Positions 47,543 to 59,729 of a stretch of DNA of 64,000 nt are shown piece by piece (the first letter of the stretch is position 1; the number at the start of each line of letters is the position of its first letter). The notes under the pieces were generated by a model. It made no database searches and had not been told where the DNA came from. It was given only the letters and a program-made list of their open reading frames with translations. Source of the DNA: Stictocephala bisonia (Eukaryota > Arthropoda > Insecta > Hemiptera > Membracidae); the NCBI GenBank assembly GCA_035578905.1, contig JAQJVL010000329.1, positions 1 through 64,000 of the forward strand, given 5' to 3'. A program made the position numbers and the translations under genes.

Positions 47543-48514
47543 TCAGAAGAATGGAACGGTTGGAAAAAAAAATGACAACCTACGTAGTAAAAAGAGAACG
47601 CGACTCAATTTGCTCGAAACTGCATTTATTTGTTCATGGTAGTTAAGTTTAGAGTCTAAAATAACTCCTAGAAATGTAGTGCTTGTGGCTAAGGCCACTT
47701 CGAGATCTCCCAACACAACCCGACACACTTCCGCACTACTTCTCAATGAAAACTTAACTACCTTAGTTTTGTCCGCATTTACCTTTAGCCGATTATCCGC
47801 TAGCCACTGTAACACAGAACCTCTCTCTACAAATGCGTCCACCTCTAATTGTTCCTGAGACTTGTTAGAAATGCTTAGGGAAGTGTCATCTGCAAATAGG
47901 CATAGGTTTGATTTTGAAACACTACTAGCAATGTCGTTTACAAACAAGAGAAATAACACTGGGCCGAGGACGGACCCCTGAGGTACCCCTGAAAGCAGCC
48001 CTAGTTTGTCAGACTCTTTGTACCTTAGACACCCCAACTCATCCATGTATGAAACTGACACTAACTGCGATCTGTCAGTTAGATATGAAGATATCCATTC
48101 GTATGATTTTCCTCTGAAACCAAGGTGTTCAAGTTTTCCAAGCAAGAGAGAGTGGTCAACTACATCAAAAGCCTTGCTCAGATCAAGGAATATGCCTAAA
48201 GTGTGCATTTGCTGGTCCAGAGATGAGGACAATGGAGATACAAAATTAAACAAAGCATTTAGTGTAGAGGTATTCTTCTGAAATCCAAATTGCCCTCTAA
48301 ACAACACATCGTTCGTGCTAAGAAAAGAAGACAATCGATTCAAAAATATTTTCTCCAGCACCTTAGAAAAGGTTGACAGCAGTGAAATAGGTCTGAACAG
48401 TTCAGGATGAGTAGCATTCTTTTTCTTTGGTAAAGGCTTAACTATTGCAATCTTGAGCAGTGAAGGGAATTGACCACATTCAAACGATGAGTTTATGATG
48501 TGAGTAAGAGGCAT
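47543..48514 (-). pseudogene. Reverse transcriptase domain of the 47-50 kb LINE
   Basis: The longest open piece (323 codons) has LFRPISLLSTFSKVLEKIF (39-57), GQFGFQKNTST (74-84), LDLSKAFDVVDH (110-121), GVPQGSVLGPVLF (176-188), the catalytic FADD (207-210) and LNADKT-like NADKTKVV. All core motifs of a Jockey/CR1-type reverse transcriptase are present. The preceding 48480-48746 piece (DEEEVLNVVKSLKTTYSSGKDG) is its N-terminal part in another frame. A 15-bp microduplication (ATTGCAAGGACATGT) sits near 48510-48540 beside that frame change. Confidence 0.9.
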
Positions 48515-49116
48515 TGCAAGGACATGTATTGCAAGGACACTCCTTCATCACCTTTGAAGAAATCCCATCTTTACCTGAGGAATAGGTAGTTTTCAATGAT
48601 TTTACCACATTTAAAACCTCCTCTTCGTCTGTGGGAAACAAATAGAAATTCCTTGTAAGATTACGATTCCCTAGAGAAGGATTAGAAGAACAATTGTTTC
48701 CAACTTGTCCAACCTGAGTAAAGTATTCATTCAAGCAGTCAGACACTAGTTTTGGATCATGCAGCAGTTGTCCTTTATCATTGATGATTGATAAAGGAGT
48801 AAAAGGCTTTGCTCCCTTTCCGGGGATATTTCATTTACTACATCCCACATAGCTTTCTGTTGGTTTTTCGAATTGGAAACCCTGCGAAGAACGTCAGTTG
48901 CTTTTGCAGAACGCACTCTTTCCCTAAAAGACTTTTTAATTTTAATGTAGGTTTGTTTGAGAGGGTTTGAAGACTCAAGGTCTTTCGTCTGGATATAAAG
49001 CTGAAGCATGCGCTCTCGCATTTCAAGTGTCTCTGAATCGAGTGTTACTTTGTTAGGCGCTTTCTTTACCTTGATATTAATTTTTCGTTCTGGGAATGCT
49101 ACATCAAAGTTGTAGT

Positions 49117-50047
49117 TCAATACAGACATAAAATACTCAAACTTTTTTCAATTCCTTCAGAAGACAACAATTTGTCCCAAGATTCTTTTTGTAGAAGAAA
49201 CCTGAAAACTCTAATGCTATGCTCAGAAAAAGACCTACCGAACTTGAAATATTGAGATTTAGTTTGAGAAAGGCCTACTCTTATATCCGCAAATTGAGCG
49301 TGATGGTCAGAAATTCCTGTTATCAATACAGAAGACTTGAATCGGTCAGTCGAGATATTTGTGAAAATGTTATCAATCAAAGATGAAGATCCCCCATATT
49401 CACGAGTAAAGGTAAAAATGGTGTCTCTTAAACCGTACGAACTCATCAGATTAGTGAGTAATGAGGAAGAACTGTTAGTCACAGACAAATCTATGTTGAA
49501 ATCACCAGATACAACTGCTAGAATGTTTTTTTGGATAAACGACTTCAAACATTTGTCCAGAGAATCGAGAAACACGTTTACATCTGAGATGCTGTTTTTT
49601 GGTGGTCTGTATACCCCTAAAAAGAAGTACCACTGACCATTTATCTCGACCCTAACTGCAGCAAACTCGCACAACCCTTCTACGCAGAATGAAGACATAT
49701 CGGCAACCTGAAACTGAAGCGTATCTGCAACCAATATGCAAACCCCTCCTCTCTGCATACCGGATCGACAATACCCGGTGGCAACACTGTAGCCGGGAAT
49801 GTGAAGAGCGTCAAGCTCAGATTCTGCAAGGAAACGCTCAGATAGGCAGAGAATCGCAGGTGAAAACTGCTCGACACATATATATACAGCGTTATCTTTA
49901 GACTGCACACCCTGTATGTTTTGATGAATGACTCTAAAAAAATCTGTACCAGCAGGTGGAGGTTCTGCGATATCCCGCCCAGCTAAGGATTCCTGTTTTT
50001 TGAGGGAACTACCCCTAAAAAATAGCGCTTGTTTGTATAAACTTTCG
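49117..50047 (-). pseudogene. Endonuclease domain of the 47-50 kb LINE
   Basis: The open frame continues upstream of the first good start into RVIHQNIQGVQSK, the usual N-terminus of the endonuclease/exonuclease/phosphatase fold. Counting from VQSK (about 49908), it then shows CLSE (21-24), YRPPK (100-104), GDFNIDL (135-141), SLIDNIFT (176-183) and SDHHAQ (200-205), so the catalytic Glu, Asp and His positions look retained. It shifts frame at about 49125 into the linker. In active elements this domain nicks the target DNA for primed reverse transcription. Confidence 0.85.
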
Positions 50048-50049
50048 TT

Positions 50050-50905
50050 TTAAAACTAAAACTTTGACGTGCAGGTACAGTAAATCCGTTCATATAAATT
50101 AACAAATTTGCCTTAAATTCGTTACTACACAGATTCCTTTTTTATTTCTTTAATTATTTATTTAATTTATTTAATAAATAAATAAATAAATAATTTAATT
50201 AATAATTATTAATAAATTAAATAAATAATTAAATAAATAATAAATAATTTATTTAATAAATAATTATTTAATTATTTATTTCTGAAAATTATTCCATTTT
50301 CAGAAATAAATTACAACAAAAAAGTCATCAGGATTAAGGACGTAGGAAAAATATGAATCATATGAATTTATTATAATTAAATAAAGAATAAATGTAAAAA
50401 AAAAAAAAACGTTAAAGAACAACGTTCTGGAAAGAAAAGAAAAAGAACAGAAAAAGAAAAGACACAAATTTACAGTTTTCTTTCAAGAAAAAATCCAACA
50501 TTTTGTAAATTGTAAAGGGAAAATGGACCTTTTCTGGCACTTCCAAGTGCAGGAACGGGTGTCTGATGGCGCGTTATAATAGTAATGCTCAGTAACGGTC
50601 GTCGCTGGCATTTCGCCAAGCGGTAAAGCGGTAATGACTCCGGTGGGGATTTATGTTTTAATTGAGTCGTTGAGTAGTTTGTATCTGACCAGTCACACTT
50701 CTCACTACACCTGGAACTGGCCTGTCACAAGTATAGCACGGTTTATGGTTTTCGATAATTATACTAAAGTTGTCATGTAGTCATGCTGTACAAGAGGACG
50801 CATGTCGGAGAGGGAGGACGGTCCTCTCTTGGATCTTGTTTGAGGACATTACTGAAATTCATGTAATTATTCTCGCACGTAGGCCTATATTCATGGTAGT
50901 GGGCT
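50050..50905. other. Low-complexity TAAATAA tract and hairpin, then unassigned DNA
   Basis: Bases 50155-50285 are built of TTTATTTAATAAATAA permutations. A perfect hairpin TTATTTCTGAAAAT/ATTTTCAGAAATAA (about 50275-50308) follows. From 50500 to 50905 nothing was recognised. Confidence 0.6.
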
Positions 50906-50914
50906 GTGGGTGAG

Positions 50915-51180
50915 TAATCACCATTCTGCGTGTATGGGTGGGTAGGAGAGTCACCACTGTGCGTGTTTGGGTGGGTGGCAGAGTCAATACTACTGTGCGT
51001 GTATGGGTGGGTGTGAGAGGCTCCACTGAGCGTGTATGGGTGGGTGGGAGAAGCACCACTGTGCGTATATGGGTGGGTGGGAGAGTCACCATGGTGCGTG
51101 TATGGGTGGGTGGGAGAGTTACCATTGTGCGTGTTTGGGTGGGTGGGAGAGGTACCACTGTGCGTGTTTGGGTGGGTGTC
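50915..51180 (+). repeat. Family A minisatellite, locus 5 (plus orientation)
   Basis: Eight units of about 33 bp with ACCACTGTGCGTGTATGGGT then GGGTGGGAGAGTC. It reads in the same orientation as loci 1 and 4. Confidence 0.92.
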
Positions 51181-51220
51181 GATCTCGAGACTGCAAGGCA
51201 ATTATTACATTTATGTTTTT

Positions 51221-51355
51221 CCCGCCCATTCACTACAGTGCTATTGACCCATCCACCCAAACAAGTTAAGCGGTACTGACCCACCAACTACCCTTATAAA
51301 ACAGTGCTATTGACCCACCCACCCATGCACGTACAGTACTATTGTACTACCCACT
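51221..51355 (-). repeat. Family A minisatellite, locus 6 (inverted, degenerate)
   Basis: Three or four degenerate units containing ACAGTGCTATTGACCCACCC and CATGCACGTACAGTACTATT are in the opposite orientation to locus 5, only 40 bp away. The pair forms a head-to-head arrangement. Confidence 0.8.
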
Positions 51356-51359
51356 TACA

Positions 51360-52260
51360 ATACCACTTTCATTGTACTTTTTAATTAAATGCAAATGTAA
51401 TCTACTTGGTATAGATTAAGGGTCTACATCCTTTTCTGGACGATTATTTTCTTATTAATTACATATTTTGAGAATGGTGAAATTTGAAAAATCCAGTCAT
51501 AATTAACCACAAAACGTGTCCTAAACGTCAGACAAATTACGTTTGAGACCTGGTGCAACAATGGATATCAGCACGACTGCTGATGCCGATCCAAAACGAC
51601 AAAGCCTTCCAAATGTGAGCTGCTCTGAATGGCATGACCATGGGCTTACTACAGTGGTAGAAAGCGACGTGGTTGTGATGTGCATAAGCCGTGTTTGATG
51701 GGGGAAAGTCAATCTCGACGTCAGTCCTCTACAGTGTTGGCCGGCCGTCAATGGTTTCACCGTCTACGCAGCGCACGAATCGCCTTGTTACTATTTCTGG
51801 TCAGTTTCTTACTTGGCAATGGTTAAATTTAATGAATAAATAAAATAACAATAATAATAAATAATGATACATTTATTTACCCAAAAATTTACAGTAATAA
51901 TAGTACTATAATATTGAAGGAACAATAATAGCCACCTCTATCCAGTAAATGGTGGCTCAAGAAAAAAAAAAAAAAAAAAAAAAAAAAAAGGTAAAAAAAA
52001 AACTGTAGCTTACAGACACTAAATAGTCCAGCTTTCTTAAAATGACATTTGAACAAGTCGGCTGTTGTAGACTTATATCTAAAGTATTAAACAAAACAAC
52101 TTAAGCAAACTTTATGAACTAGGTAGACACATCATTTACATTTATAATCAAAACTAATTTAATATAGATAATAAGAACTCAACAGGTAAATCAATTAACC
52201 ATTTTTTAGGTGTTTGGAAAATGAAAAAATACTATTAGATCTTTAAATGTGAATAGGCAA
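51360..52260. other. Unassigned stretch
   Basis: A 79-codon minus-strand frame at 51521-51760 has no recognised relative. An A-rich run lies at about 51963-52000. No other feature was seen. Confidence 0.35.
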
Positions 52261-52302
52261 GAGGTTAAAGCATTTTGGACCCAGCACTCTTTCTGGGTGG
52301 CA

Positions 52303-52544
52303 ACAAGAGGAGTGGCAACCATGAAACGGATAATTTAGTCTATCAAACCATAAATGCAGTTAATCTTCACTTCGTAAGACCTCCAATAAATAAATAATTC
52401 TTTGCTAAAACATTTAGAGGAATGTTCAGAGGAATGTTTTAGCAAAGAATGATTTATTTATTGGAGGTCTTACGAAGTAAAGATTAACCGCATTTCTGGT
52501 TTGATAGACTAAATTATCCGTTCCCTGGTGGCCACTTCTCTTGT
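52303..52544. repeat. Fold-back: ~112-bp inverted repeat, 18-bp loop
   Basis: The left arm 52303-52414 and right arm 52433-52544 are reverse complements at roughly 90% or better by eye, including TTTAGTCTATCAAACCA and CGTAAGACCTCCAATAAATA. The right arm, on the minus strand, encodes YQTRNAVNLYFVRPPINKSFFAKT, a LINE ORF2 C-terminus, so the structure arose by inverted duplication of LINE sequence. Confidence 0.93.
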
Positions 52545-53500
52545 AAAAGGCCCTGAGGACTTAAAAATAAAACAATTTTCGAAAGGTAATATACTTAATT
52601 GTCTAAACAACTGTTCTGTATGGTCCCTTTGGTGCCTGAATCAAATAATTCCAGTGAAATATTTTTGGGTTACTATTAATTTATTTAATAAATTATTGTA
52701 TGCTGCACCCCAAAATTCGATTCCATATTCAAGACGTGAATGTATTAATGCAAAATATAACGATCTTAAAAAGTCTAAATCACATAAGTTTCTTAAAAAG
52801 TAAAATTATCAGATGGATCTCCCTAATTCCACATTCAAAGTATTTATTTGGGCTTTCCAAGTCGCCTTCTATTAATGAGTACTCCTAAATATTTCAGATC
52901 TTTAACTTGCTCAATTACTTCACAGTCACAGTTAGACATGTCGTGGCAGTCATGGCATTTTAATTGATCTTGAAAGGAATATCCAATTTAATCGAAATTC
53001 AAAATGGTTGTTTTTAAGTATCATTGCAGTCCGACTGCACCAAAATTTTAACAGTGGTAAATCATAAACTATGGCATACTTTATCTCTTCCCAATTGTTA
53101 GAAACATAAACAAAAGCAATATCGTCGGCAAAGGCAAATATTTATCCATAAAAAGGAAGCAGTAAAAGATCGTTTATGAAAATAGCGAATAAATCTGTAG
53201 AAAGCACTGATCCTTGGGGAATGCCAATATCACTTAAAGTCCTCTTTATACGGACCCGCTGTTTCCGATCTGTAAGAAAAGAGGAGAACCAACCAAGAGC
53301 AGGGTCTCGTACTCCAGCTGCCTCCAAGTTGAGCAGGAGGAGTTCATGTCGAACCAAGTCAAAGCTTTAGTGACATCTATAAATAGACCAGAAACTTGTA
53401 ATTTAAGTTCTGATATACTATGGTTAACAGTGGTCGGAAAAGGTAAAAATATGTTGGGTGGCTTTTTAAGCCATTCTAACATATTTGCGTGGTATTTTCA
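52433..53500 (-). pseudogene. Decayed LINE with reverse transcriptase motifs
   Basis: The minus strand reads LPFPTTVNHSISE, then VSGLFIDVTKA (53482-53370, one frame), FDMVRHELLLLNLEAAGV and GIPQGSVLSTDLFAIFINDLL (53357-53142), FAFADDIAFVYVSNN near 53130-53090, DLKYLGVLIN near 52900, and the C-terminal YQTRNAVNLYF before the fold-back. Stops and frameshifts are frequent. FIDVTKAFD-type text suits Jockey/CR1-like elements. It is distinct from the 47-50 kb element. Confidence 0.75.
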
Positions 53501-53504
53501 ATAC

Positions 53505-54755
53505 CACGTTTGTTAGGTGGGAAAAAGCATCGAGAGTGCTGAGTCCATAAAAAGAGTGTTGATGTTCTGTAAGTTCGCAGGAGGGGTGGGAAGGCCCATC
53601 AAGAATTTGAGACAGGGGGAGCAGTGGCAAAGCTTAGCGTGGACCCATGCCCTTTGACGTTTGTCAACTCGATTCCCACACTCTGCTCTGGTTTCGGTTT
53701 GTGGCAAATATACCGAAGGTACAGGCAAATATAGCCTGTTTGTAGAGCCACTTAAAAAGAGATCATTATTATATAAGCAGAAAACATATTGAATTGCTGT
53801 TGCTGTTTATAGGTATAGGAAACCAAATAACTAAAACCATTCGAATAAAGAGCAATGCTGAAATTTGTGAACAATTGTTATAAATTTCTCATATTTTTAT
53901 TAAAAAATATAAATTTATGAATTTTACTATTTTAACTTATTTTGTAAAATATTATAAACTAACACAGTTTGCATTGATTCTTGTCTTTGTGTTCATCTGT
54001 TTCTTTTTTAAAGCATATTTGCGAACTTAAAAAAATAATATTTTAATCCAGAAAAATACTATTTTAAAAGTAGTTTCTAGTCTAAATGGATTTACATTGG
54101 TTTAATCCGTGTACACTCTTGGACTTCAAGAATTCAAGCAGCTACTTTGCTATCCAGACAATGTTAATTCCAGCAATTATTTTTTAGTGTACAATAAACA
54201 AGATAATTTTGGAATAACTTGACCCTTCTAACATTTATTTTACTATTTAAGATGCTTTTAGGGAATTTATTTGGGACGCTTTTTAAAGGTGACTATTTCT
54301 GAGGGCCCAATTAGTGGATATCGTTGTAAATTATTGTGTTCATTTAAGTGCCAGAGACTTCAGTTTGTCCAAAAGCATCTGCTGATGTGCAGTCCAGTAT
54401 ATTGGACTCCGTAACAGGTTGAAGGTTGTGATATGAACTGAGTCAGCAAAGTATATTTTAAAGCCTATACATTTTCCACATACACCTAAGATAGTCTTTT
54501 GTATTTACTTAATTGAATTTACCAAAATGAAATAGGCCTACATAAAAATAATACACAATATCGTTCTCAAATATTCACGATGTGCGCTGAACTAGTTTAA
54601 TATCTCTTAAGTGTCGAATAATTTGTACAACAAACTTTTCTAATAACTTTTAAATCTATATCAAACTATTATTCTTTCATTAATTATTAGTGAATATTTA
54701 TAGAAAGTGACAATCACATGTTGTTTTTTAATGAATTTAAAAAGATCCTTCTACA
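53505..54755. other. Unassigned, mostly AT-rich
   Basis: A GC-richer part (53510-53720) has a 71-codon minus-strand frame with no recognised family; it could be further upstream LINE sequence. From 53800 to 54750 nothing was recognised. Confidence 0.3.
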
Positions 54756-54761
54756 CGTTCC

Positions 54762-55650
54762 CATCCAGTCGAACTATCAACGAGTCAACACGTTCCCGTT
54801 AATGTTAGTCCAGTCGAACTATCAACGAGTCAACACGTTCCCGTTAATGTTAGTCCAGTCGAACTATCAACGAGTCAACACGTTCCCGTTAATGTTAGTC
54901 CAGTCGAACTATCAACGAGTCAACACGTTCCCGTTAATGTTAGTCCAGTCGAACTATCAACGAGTCAACACGTTCCCGTTAATGTTAGTCCAGTCGAACT
55001 ATCAACGAGTCAACACGTTCCCGTTAATGTTAGTCCAGTCGAACTATCAACGAGTCAACACGTTCCCGTTAATGTTAGTTCAGTCGAACTATCAACGAGT
55101 CAACACGTTCCCGTTAGTGTTAGTCCAGTCGAACTATCAACGAGTCAACACGTTCCCGTTAATGTTAGTCCAGTCGAACTATCAACGAGTCAACACGTTC
55201 CCGTTAATGTTCGTCCAGTCAAACTATCAACTAGTCAACACGTTCCCGTTAATGTTAGTCCAGTCGAGGTATCAACGAGTTAACACGTTCCCGTTAGTGT
55301 TAGTCCAGTCGAACTATCAACGAGTCAACACGTTCCCGTTAATGTTAGTCCAGTCTAACTATCAACGAGTCAACACGTTCCCGTTAATGTTAGTCCAGTC
55401 GAACTATCAACGAGTCAACACGTTCCCGTTAATGTTATTCCAGTCGAACTATCAACGAGTCAACACGTTCCCGTTAATGTTATTCCAGTCGAACTATCAA
55501 CGAGTCAACACGTTCCCGTTAATGTTATTCCAGTCGAACTATCAACGAGTCAACACGTTCCCGTTAATGTTATTCCAGTCGAACTATCAACGAGTCAACA
55601 CGTTCCCGTTAATGTTATTCCAGTCGAACTATCAAAGAGTCAACAAGTGT
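54762..55650 (+). repeat. 45-bp tandem repeat, about 20 units
   Basis: The unit is CAGTCGAACTATCAACGAGT then CAACACGTTCCCGTTAATGT and TAGTC. Variants: GTTATTCCAG replaces GTTAGTCCAG in the last six or so units, and TTAGTGTTAG occurs in two. Two plus-strand frames are open over most of the array, the longer being 317 codons (54718-55671) of a 15-residue QSNYQRVNTFPLMLV repeat. All minus frames have stops. There is no independent sign of translation. Confidence 0.95.
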
Positions 55651-55659
55651 GTTAAAGTA

Positions 55660-58600
55660 TGTCAGCAATAATGGTTGAATATTGAACGTAGAAATATTGT
55701 TGAATGAAACTGAAAATGCAACTCCTAGTGTATGCACTGTGAACAGTTACATAACATCACCGGCAGTATGCAGCGAACAAGGTCGCCGGAGACTTGAGTG
55801 GGAGGCGGCAGGAAGGTTTCGGCCAGAATTTTGAATGTGCTAATTTTCGCAGTCTCTCTTGTAGTAATTTGCACCCATAAATGTTGCGTGATCGTTTTAT
55901 TTTTATATGTGCCGATTGGAAGATTTTGTTTTCACACATCCCGTCTATAGTCGGCACTTTTGCAGTGGGATATTATGAGGAGAGAGATTGGGTTGTTTTG
56001 AAAACTGTGAAGTTTATTACTTCTTTCTGTAATTCATGTAGATGCATGATGGCGTTCAGAAAATATTCGCTGGCGTTCAGTATCATTGTTTTTGAACACT
56101 CCAATCATTGATTGAGTTTCTGATTAATAAATGATTCAGCTATTACTGCGTCTTTAAAAGTGATTGATAATGGATTTTTTATACCAATAAAAGTAATGAA
56201 TCTACGTTGATTTTAATAAATTGAGTATTTCGACTTCATATTAAAAAGTTTAACTACTTTTTAAACTATTCTTTTCTAAAACATCTGGGTGAACAAGGCT
56301 TTTGATTTGATGCTCTGAGTAATATTGAGTAACCATAGTTTTTGTTACGAAATAAAGATGATTCTACATCAGAAAGTGCCATTGAGTGATTGTCTAATGA
56401 CAAATATATATCTGGAAGTCTTTAGATGATCAGATAGAAAATTCGTTTAACTTGTGAACGGGTGCCTCTAGGACATAACGCTGATCTTTAACCATCTACG
56501 ACACTTGTCAATTAATAACTTATCCTACACAATGCAATCCAGGTCTTCTAAAGCATACTTTAGTACAGAAGCAAGGACCTGGCAGGTAAAGTACTGAAAA
56601 AAAACAGATTTTTGAACTTAACAAAATTTATTATTATTCGAATCAACTGAACTTCTAAGTATAAGTTTAATATATAAATTCAAAAGAATTTCACATTAGA
56701 CTTTTGAGTCTACCAAGCCTGTAATGACATTCAGCAAAGAAATTTCTCCTTAAGTTTACTACTATTACGAGAAAGCTATCGTTATTTTACATATATTTGA
56801 CTCCTTTAACATACGAATAACTTTTTATTTTAGCTTTCCTTGACTAAATTGAACTTAAAAGTTGCTGCCGTCATGTAACATACAAGAACGTCTAATATGG
56901 CGTTTAGGATGACAGGGAGTTACAGGCCACGGGGTTGTCTCCAAGGGGAAGTCATGAAACTATAAGCGTGGGTCTAGTTATAGCTTACTGTAAACACGTG
57001 TATTATTATTTATGAAACATTATGTATGTCCGTGCAGGAAAGTGAGCACGTTCGTGCAGGAAACAGACATGGCGAAGAACAAACTCAGTGTTGGTTTAAA
57101 CAAACCGTACCAGATCGTATAAGCCGTGACGGGCCGGAGTAGATGCAATATATTGGCGTAAAATCTGAAATGGATGAGCAGCGTGGAAAACTGCCGCGGA
57201 CAGTTAGAAATCGGTTACTGCGGGGATGGGAGATAGTGGCGCCCGTAGGAGGGCCACTTAGTGGCCACTGTGAACTGGGTGAGAAGATCGTTCCATTTGG
57301 TTTTGTATCTCTTTGATTATCTCGTTACTAGAACCTATAAAAACGTGGTTAAAACATAAAAACAGTTGGTTATTTTATAGCCTTGTTAAGTACATTTCAT
57401 AAAAGCAAAGAAAAATAGAGTTCGCGTGTTTTTTTGTAAATAATCTATCATAGAAGTTTTATATTTATTAATAGTGCTAAAAAAAACTAGTTACAAACCC
57501 AAATAAATTCATAACAACACGATACTCAAGACCAACAAATCATTCCAACTCAACAATCATAAATAAATTATACATAATAGGCTACAATATGCAAATGTAT
57601 AACTGGAGTTTAATCTATCTCATAATTTATTAGAAATAGAAACAAAACAATACGTAAATATTAGAAAAATATAAACATAAAAACAATAACAATGTATGCC
57701 AATGAAAAGCATTAATGAACTAAGTATAAATAAAGCCAAAAGTATTTGAAATTAAATTTAAAAAAAATTAAATAAAACATTCAAATATGACCATTATAAA
57801 TATAAAAACAAACTCATTTATTCCTTCAGCTGACACCAGAACAATGGACACGCCTCACATCATGAATATATATTTCCTAAACCACACATTGGTAGAGCTT
57901 CATTTTGGTAGAGTTGAATATTTGAATTTGACACCCAAACTTCTTCTCTCGTCATTCACATTTTCATCAGTAGTTTAGTCATCATTTTAATAAATTAAGC
58001 TTCAAAAAAAATTTTGATGCATAATTTTGAACAAGTGATAAAACCAGCATAAATGTATCAAAAAATTCAAACTTGAATAGAGAAGTGGTATATTACTAAA
58101 ACTATCCTAAAGGAATTAATACATTTAATATAAAGTAGCCTTATATATTGTCAAATAAATAAAATAATTATTCAAAGACAAATCGAACAAAATCGTTTTT
58201 GTCATCTTTCTACTTAACCTTGACTTTTTAAATATTTTAAAAGAAATACAAAAAAAATCGGTGTAAATTACAACAGTAGCAACGCATTCCCTATAGTTAA
58301 AGGAAGGAAATAAGTAAAAATTCAAGTTGAAATGTACTTTTTATTAGTGTATATTTTTTATTTTTTTAAGTGTTTATAATTTTTGACCATTTTAGAATAA
58401 CGACATAATATATGTTGAGTATAGGATTTCGATTCACATTCTTACGTATCCTACATTCATAAGTACCGGAAGTACGTAACATGTTGATACATGTACTACA
58501 TAAAATGAGCGCAAAGAGAAGTTAAATATTGAACTCTGGGGAATCTGTGGTCAAATATCAACCAGTCAATGGTTATGCATAGTTTAAAGAGTGTCTTTAA

Positions 58601-58980
58601 AGTTTAAAATGGTAACAGCTAAACTGTCGATTTGTGATTTGAAATTATTCCGACGTGCGTTAAGATGAAGATGTTAGAGAAGCATTATTTAAACAATTTT
58701 AATGAAATGACTACGTGTCGTATACTTTATAATTCCGCTTTTATATAGTGTCCGTTTTTTAGGGCTGTATGAGGTGTTGGAAGTTAAGCAAAATATAAAA
58801 ACACCGTGTTTTCATTTCGCACGGGACCAAAAGGAGGACGTTACTGAGTCAACAGTCAGTGAGTGACCTTCCTTTGTGAACAGACTTTCGTTCGTCATCC
58901 ATTGTCAATGGTCGACCACTTGAAGTGCTATTCTTTTGCCTGACGTTGGCTCGGTGAAATGTCCTTATCGATGTAATTGT
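55660..58980. other. Long unassigned stretch
   Basis: Short frames at 55757-55957 (-) and 55881-56111 (+) overlap and match no family. A GC-richer patch lies at 57050-57290. Most of 57300-58400 is very AT-rich. No arrays, LINE motifs or inverted termini were recognised. Confidence 0.3.
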
Positions 58981-58990
58981 CAATGGCGAC

Positions 58991-59722
58991 TCTCGGGAGG
59001 TAGTCCTGCGTTAGGGTAGTCTACCTGTAACTTGTTCTCAGTCAGTAGTCACATTAGTTCTGTGGTGGTCGGGAGGTAGTGCTGTTTTAGGATATCTGTA
59101 ACTTAGTTCTGTGGTGCTCGGGAGGTAGTCCTGCGTTAGGGTAGTCTACATGTAACTTATTCTCAGTCAGCAGTCACATTAGTTCTGTGGTGCTCGGGAG
59201 GTAGTCCTGCGTTAGGGTAGTCTACATGTAACTTATTCTCAGTCAGCAGTCACATTAGTTCTGAGGTGCTCGGGAGGTAGTACTGCGTTGGGGTAGTCTA
59301 CATGTAACTTATTCTCAGTCAACAATCACATTAGTTCTGTGGTGCTCGGGAGGTAGTCCTGCGTTAGGGTAGTCTACATGTAACTTATTCTCAGTCAGCA
59401 GTCACATTAGTTCTGTGGTGCTCGGGAGGTAGTCCTGCGTTAGGGTAGTCTACATGTAACTTATTCTCAGTCAGCAGTCACATTAGTTCTGTGGTGCTCG
59501 GGAGGTAGTGCTGCATTGGGGTAGTCTACATGTAACTTATTCTCAGTCAGCAATCACATTAGTTCTGTGGTGCTCGGGAGGTAGTCCTGCGTTAGGGTAG
59601 TCTACCTGTAATTTGTTCTCAGTCAGCAGTCACATTAGTTCTGTGGCCCTCGGGAGGTAGTCCTGCGTTAGTGTAGTCTACCTGTAAGTTGTTCTTAGTC
59701 AGCAATCACATTAGTTCGCTAT
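58991..59722 (+). repeat. 76-bp tandem repeat, about 10 units
   Basis: The unit includes GTGCTCGGGAGGTAGTCCTG, CGTTAGGGTAGTCTACATGT, AACTTATTCTCAGTCAGC and AGTCACATTAGTTCT. The second unit is internally deleted, and the outer units are the most diverged. Confidence 0.94.
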
Positions 59723-59729
59723 CCATTGA

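Larger units (their letters stand above)
46928..50047 (-). pseudogene. Jockey/CR1-type LINE, near-complete ORF2 with frameshifts
   Basis: A minus-strand element covers ORF2 from an apurinic-like endonuclease (about 50047-49117) through a linker (49129-48746) and reverse transcriptase (48746-47543) to a C-terminal tail with a stop at 47014-47016. The 3' untranslated part has AATAAA and ends in GATTTGACTTGACTTGACTG, a pentamer-repeat tail. Reading frame changes near 49125, 48770, 48530 and 47560, and a (TA)n run interrupts the tail, so no intact protein is made. No ORF1 is seen; the sequence beyond 50050 is low-complexity AT, which suggests 5' truncation. No target-site duplication was found. 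Confidence 0.88.

Noticed and set aside
47543..50047. Functional LINE ORF2
   Set aside because: All enzymatic motifs are visible, but the frame shifts at least four times and a (TA)n run breaks the C-terminus.
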